A stretch of DNA of 64,000 nucleotides from Nitrospira_E sp052156535 (GTDB taxonomy: Bacteria; Nitrospirota; Nitrospiria; Nitrospirales; UBA8639): assembly GCF_052156535.1 (NCBI RefSeq), contig NZ_JBQKUP010000029.1, positions 186,001-250,000 on the forward strand, given 5' to 3'. The notes beneath the pieces were generated by a model, which made no database searches, had not been told where the DNA came from, and saw only the letters and a list, made by a program, of their open reading frames with translations. Positions 61,831 to 64,000 of this stretch are shown in pieces; position 1 is the stretch's first letter, and every line of letters starts with the position of its first letter. A program made the position numbers and the translations under genes.

Positions 61831-62763
61831 ATGAAATGTAATCATTGGACGCACATGATTCTGAGCGGAACATTTATCCTGATTTTAGGCGGCTGTGCTC
61901 AAAAACCGACCAAACCGGTCGCGGTCGATTCATCGATAGAGTATGCCTCCCAGACTTCTCACCAACAGGTTCTCCTTCAAGAGGCAAGGCTAGAAAATGA
62001 AAATTTGCGAGCTGAAATAGGGGCATTGAAAATTCTCATGGCCAAACAAGCGGGTGAACTGCAATCGCTGAAAGGTCGTACGCAATCCATTCAGCATCGG
62101 GAACAGGATCAAGGGCTTGAACTGCAACATATTCGTGGAGAACTTCTGGACACTCAGGCCGAGCGAGATCAACTGCGAAAGCACAACATGGAACTTGAGG
62201 GCCAGGTTGCCAGCATGCCGGATACCACGCAGCTCGTGTCAGATATTCAAATCCTCAACCAATCATTCCAGCAAATTATGACGAGCATGAAACAGCTTTC
62301 CACTGATATCACGCTGATTAAACAGGAACTCCACAAGTCATCAGGTAAAGGACAACCCCTGCAAACGAAACTCTCAATCCCCAAACCACCATCCTCTTCG
62401 CGGGATAAACGCGTGCCGGATTCCCAAGGACGGATCGTCATTCAAAGTGGCGACTCCCTCTGGAAATTATCCCAAATGTATGATGTCTCCATTGCCCAAT
62501 TACATGAATGGAATGACCTCGATTCTGATGTGATTATGACCGGATTCAAAATTCAGGTCACCTCCCCCATGGCATCTCAGCCGAATGCGGTAAGCACTTC
62601 GAGTCATCCAAGCGAGCCAGCCGATTCTTCTGCCATCCCAGAGGCCCTGGCTGAACCGGTACAACATGAAAGGCTTCCCATACAGGACAATCGTGTGGAA
62701 AGTGCCCCTGAGCCAAAACATATACTCTCACTTGGCAATCCTCATTTACCTGAGTCACCCTAG
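61831..62763 (+). CDS. LysM-domain lipoprotein with coiled coil
   Basis: Lipobox GGCA (Cys22) follows a hydrophobic core. Residues 45-175 form a long coiled coil. A single LysM peptidoglycan-binding domain lies at about 204-248 (IQSGDSLWKLSQMYDVSIAQLHEWNDL). The Pro/Ser-rich tail is disordered. It probably links the secretion machine to peptidoglycan. The stop overlaps the gspF start. Confidence 0.84.
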   Translation: MKCNHWTHMILSGTFILILGGCAQKPTKPVAVDSSIEYASQTSHQQVLLQEARLENENLRAEIGALKILMAKQAGELQSLKGRTQSIQHREQDQGLELQHIRGELLDTQAERDQLRKHNMELEGQVASMPDTTQLVSDIQILNQSFQQIMTSMKQLSTDITLIKQELHKSSGKGQPLQTKLSIPKPPSSSRDKRVPDSQGRIVIQSGDSLWKLSQMYDVSIAQLHEWNDLDSDVIMTGFKIQVTSPMASQPNAVSTSSHPSEPADSSAIPEALAEPVQHERLPIQDNRVESAPEPKHILSLGNPHLPESP

Positions 62764-63968
62764 TGCCCCGGTTTCATTACAAAGCCGCTCGTCCGGATGG
62801 AACGATTATTGAAACCGATGGGGACGGCGAGACATCTCAAAGCCTTCGCTCTCAACTTGAGGCTCAAGGACTGCTGGTTCTTGACCTGGCAGGCTCTGGC
62901 GCCAGGCAGATCGTCTCACGAAAAAAACGGCCGCGTCCTTTAGCACTTAGAGATTTCCTGATTTTCAATCAGGAATTCTTAGCTCTGCTCAAAGCCGGAT
63001 TGCCCATGTTGCGGTGCTTTGATCTTCTGGCAGAACGAAACACCCAGGCGGGGTTTCAACAAGCTCTGCAATCCGTACGAGAGCATATTCGAGGAGGATC
63101 GGCCATTTCAGAAGCCATGACCCATCACCCAACCTACTTTCCAGAACTCTATCAAGCTTCCTTACGAGCCGGGGAACAGGCTGGCAACCTTCCTGAAGTC
63201 CTAAGCCGATATATTGCGTATTTAAAAATGCTTATTGGGGTTCGGGAAAAAGTCGTGAAAGCGACCATTTACCCTATATTTTTATTGGGGTTTGGTCTCC
63301 TGGTGACCGTGGGTCTGTTATTTTTTGTGCTTCCCTCATTTGCGGAAGTCTATCAAGAAAGTCGCGTGGAATTGCCCTGGGCCACCCAGCTCTTGATTGA
63401 TCTGACCCATTCCGCCACTCAATGGATGATCGGACTGCTGATTTTCATCGGGCTTGCGGGGATAGTGATCTATTGGTGGAAAAACACCCCTCAAGGTCAA
63501 TGGCAAATACATTGGTTATTTCTCCACGCTCCGATACTTGGGCCCTTGTTTTTAAAAAATCAAGTGATTCGGTTAGCCAGAACGCTGTCAACCATTCTTG
63601 GAGGCGGAATCCCGTTGCTATCGGCCCTGCAAGTCACAGCGAAATCCATGCCCAATAAAGTCTTTGCCAAAGCGCTCCAATCAGTCATTGTTCATGTTCG
63701 GGAAGGTACCAGCCTCTCCGCGGCATTAAAAAAAGAAAACTTTCTCCCTCGCCTCACCCTGGAAATGGTTGAAGTCGGTGAAACGACCGGTTCACTGGAA
63801 GCCATGCTTTTTGAGGTGGCCGAATTTCATGAAGGAGAATTGGATTTTCAATTATCCCGATTGATGACATGGATCGAGCCTATGTTCATCATTGTGATTG
63901 GCGTTATTTTAGGAGGTGTGGTCATTGCCCTCTATCTTCCTATTTTCCAAATGGCAGGAGCGGTGTAA
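62763..63968 (+). CDS. gspF: Type II secretion / type IV pilus inner-membrane platform protein
   Basis: GTG start at 62763 overlapping the previous stop (TAGTG). The 401-aa protein has the GspF/PilC repeat: FNQEFLALLKAGLPMLRCFDLLA and LARTLSTILGGGIPLLSALQVT, each followed by transmembrane helices, with about three TM segments in all. It recruits the GspE ATPase, which is not in this window. Confidence 0.92.
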   Translation: MPRFHYKAARPDGTIIETDGDGETSQSLRSQLEAQGLLVLDLAGSGARQIVSRKKRPRPLALRDFLIFNQEFLALLKAGLPMLRCFDLLAERNTQAGFQQALQSVREHIRGGSAISEAMTHHPTYFPELYQASLRAGEQAGNLPEVLSRYIAYLKMLIGVREKVVKATIYPIFLLGFGLLVTVGLLFFVLPSFAEVYQESRVELPWATQLLIDLTHSATQWMIGLLIFIGLAGIVIYWWKNTPQGQWQIHWLFLHAPILGPLFLKNQVIRLARTLSTILGGGIPLLSALQVTAKSMPNKVFAKALQSVIVHVREGTSLSAALKKENFLPRLTLEMVEVGETTGSLEAMLFEVAEFHEGELDFQLSRLMTWIEPMFIIVIGVILGGVVIALYLPIFQMAGAV

Positions 63969-64000
63969 CGACCCAGTGACCTCGACGAGAAAAAAACCAT

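Overview
The window looks like a chromosomal segment of a Gram-negative, probably autotrophic bacterium, most likely a member of the Nitrospirota (Nitrospira-like). This is inferred from the gene set: a split pyruvate carboxylase, a two-domain multicopper oxidase beside an outer-membrane porin and c-type cytochromes, haem and queuosine genes, and the moderate GC content (about 50 %, judged by eye). No rRNA or other decisive taxonomic marker lies in the window.

Layout. 0.5-6 kb: small hypothetical gene, phosphoesterase, membrane protein with a sensor-type Cys domain, a MITE-like element, zwf and a GH13 amylase. 6.0-14.6 kb: a leftward, tightly packed operon of about 13-14 genes. It encodes unusual cytoplasmic Cys/His-rich, helical and beta-rich proteins together with a geranylgeranyl-reductase-type flavoenzyme and a class I isoprenoid-synthase-like protein; this is the best candidate for an undescribed system. 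15.1-20.1 kb: a Rieske / FMN-reductase gene split by a frameshift, a cupredoxin, a KefB-type antiporter and a half-size TauE-like protein. 20.4-27.4 kb: methyltransferase, RqcH-like protein, DsbA-like protein and three secreted proteins of unknown function. 27.8-31.7 kb: multicopper oxidase, porin and dihaem cytochrome c. 32-36.7 kb: EAL protein, tRNA-Pro, rdgB, rph, serS, tRNA-Ser.

36.7-40.1 kb is a decayed accessory island abutting the tRNA-Ser 3' end. It holds GIY-YIG nuclease remnants, three copies of a 45-bp repeat, a duplicated tRNA 3' end, a nucleotidyltransferase gene pair and a lipoprotein. 40.1-48.7 kb: M3 peptidase, cytochrome c, then the leftward series hemE-hemG-acyP-apt-dksA-queC and small proteins. 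48.9-57.5 kb: FmdB-type zinc ribbon, a phosphate-binding-like protein, pycA-pycB, a lipoprotein hydrolase, a thiol peroxidase, TenA and VanZ-like proteins. 57.6-64 kb: a type II secretion / type IV pilus-like operon (pseudopilins, secretin with a cohesin domain, LysM lipoprotein, GspF) running off the right edge.

A 189-bp MITE-like family occurs three times in full, two of the copies with perfect 7-bp target duplications, plus one fragment. It explains several spurious reading frames. Starts were chosen by Shine-Dalgarno sequence and family length; where these were weak the entry says so.
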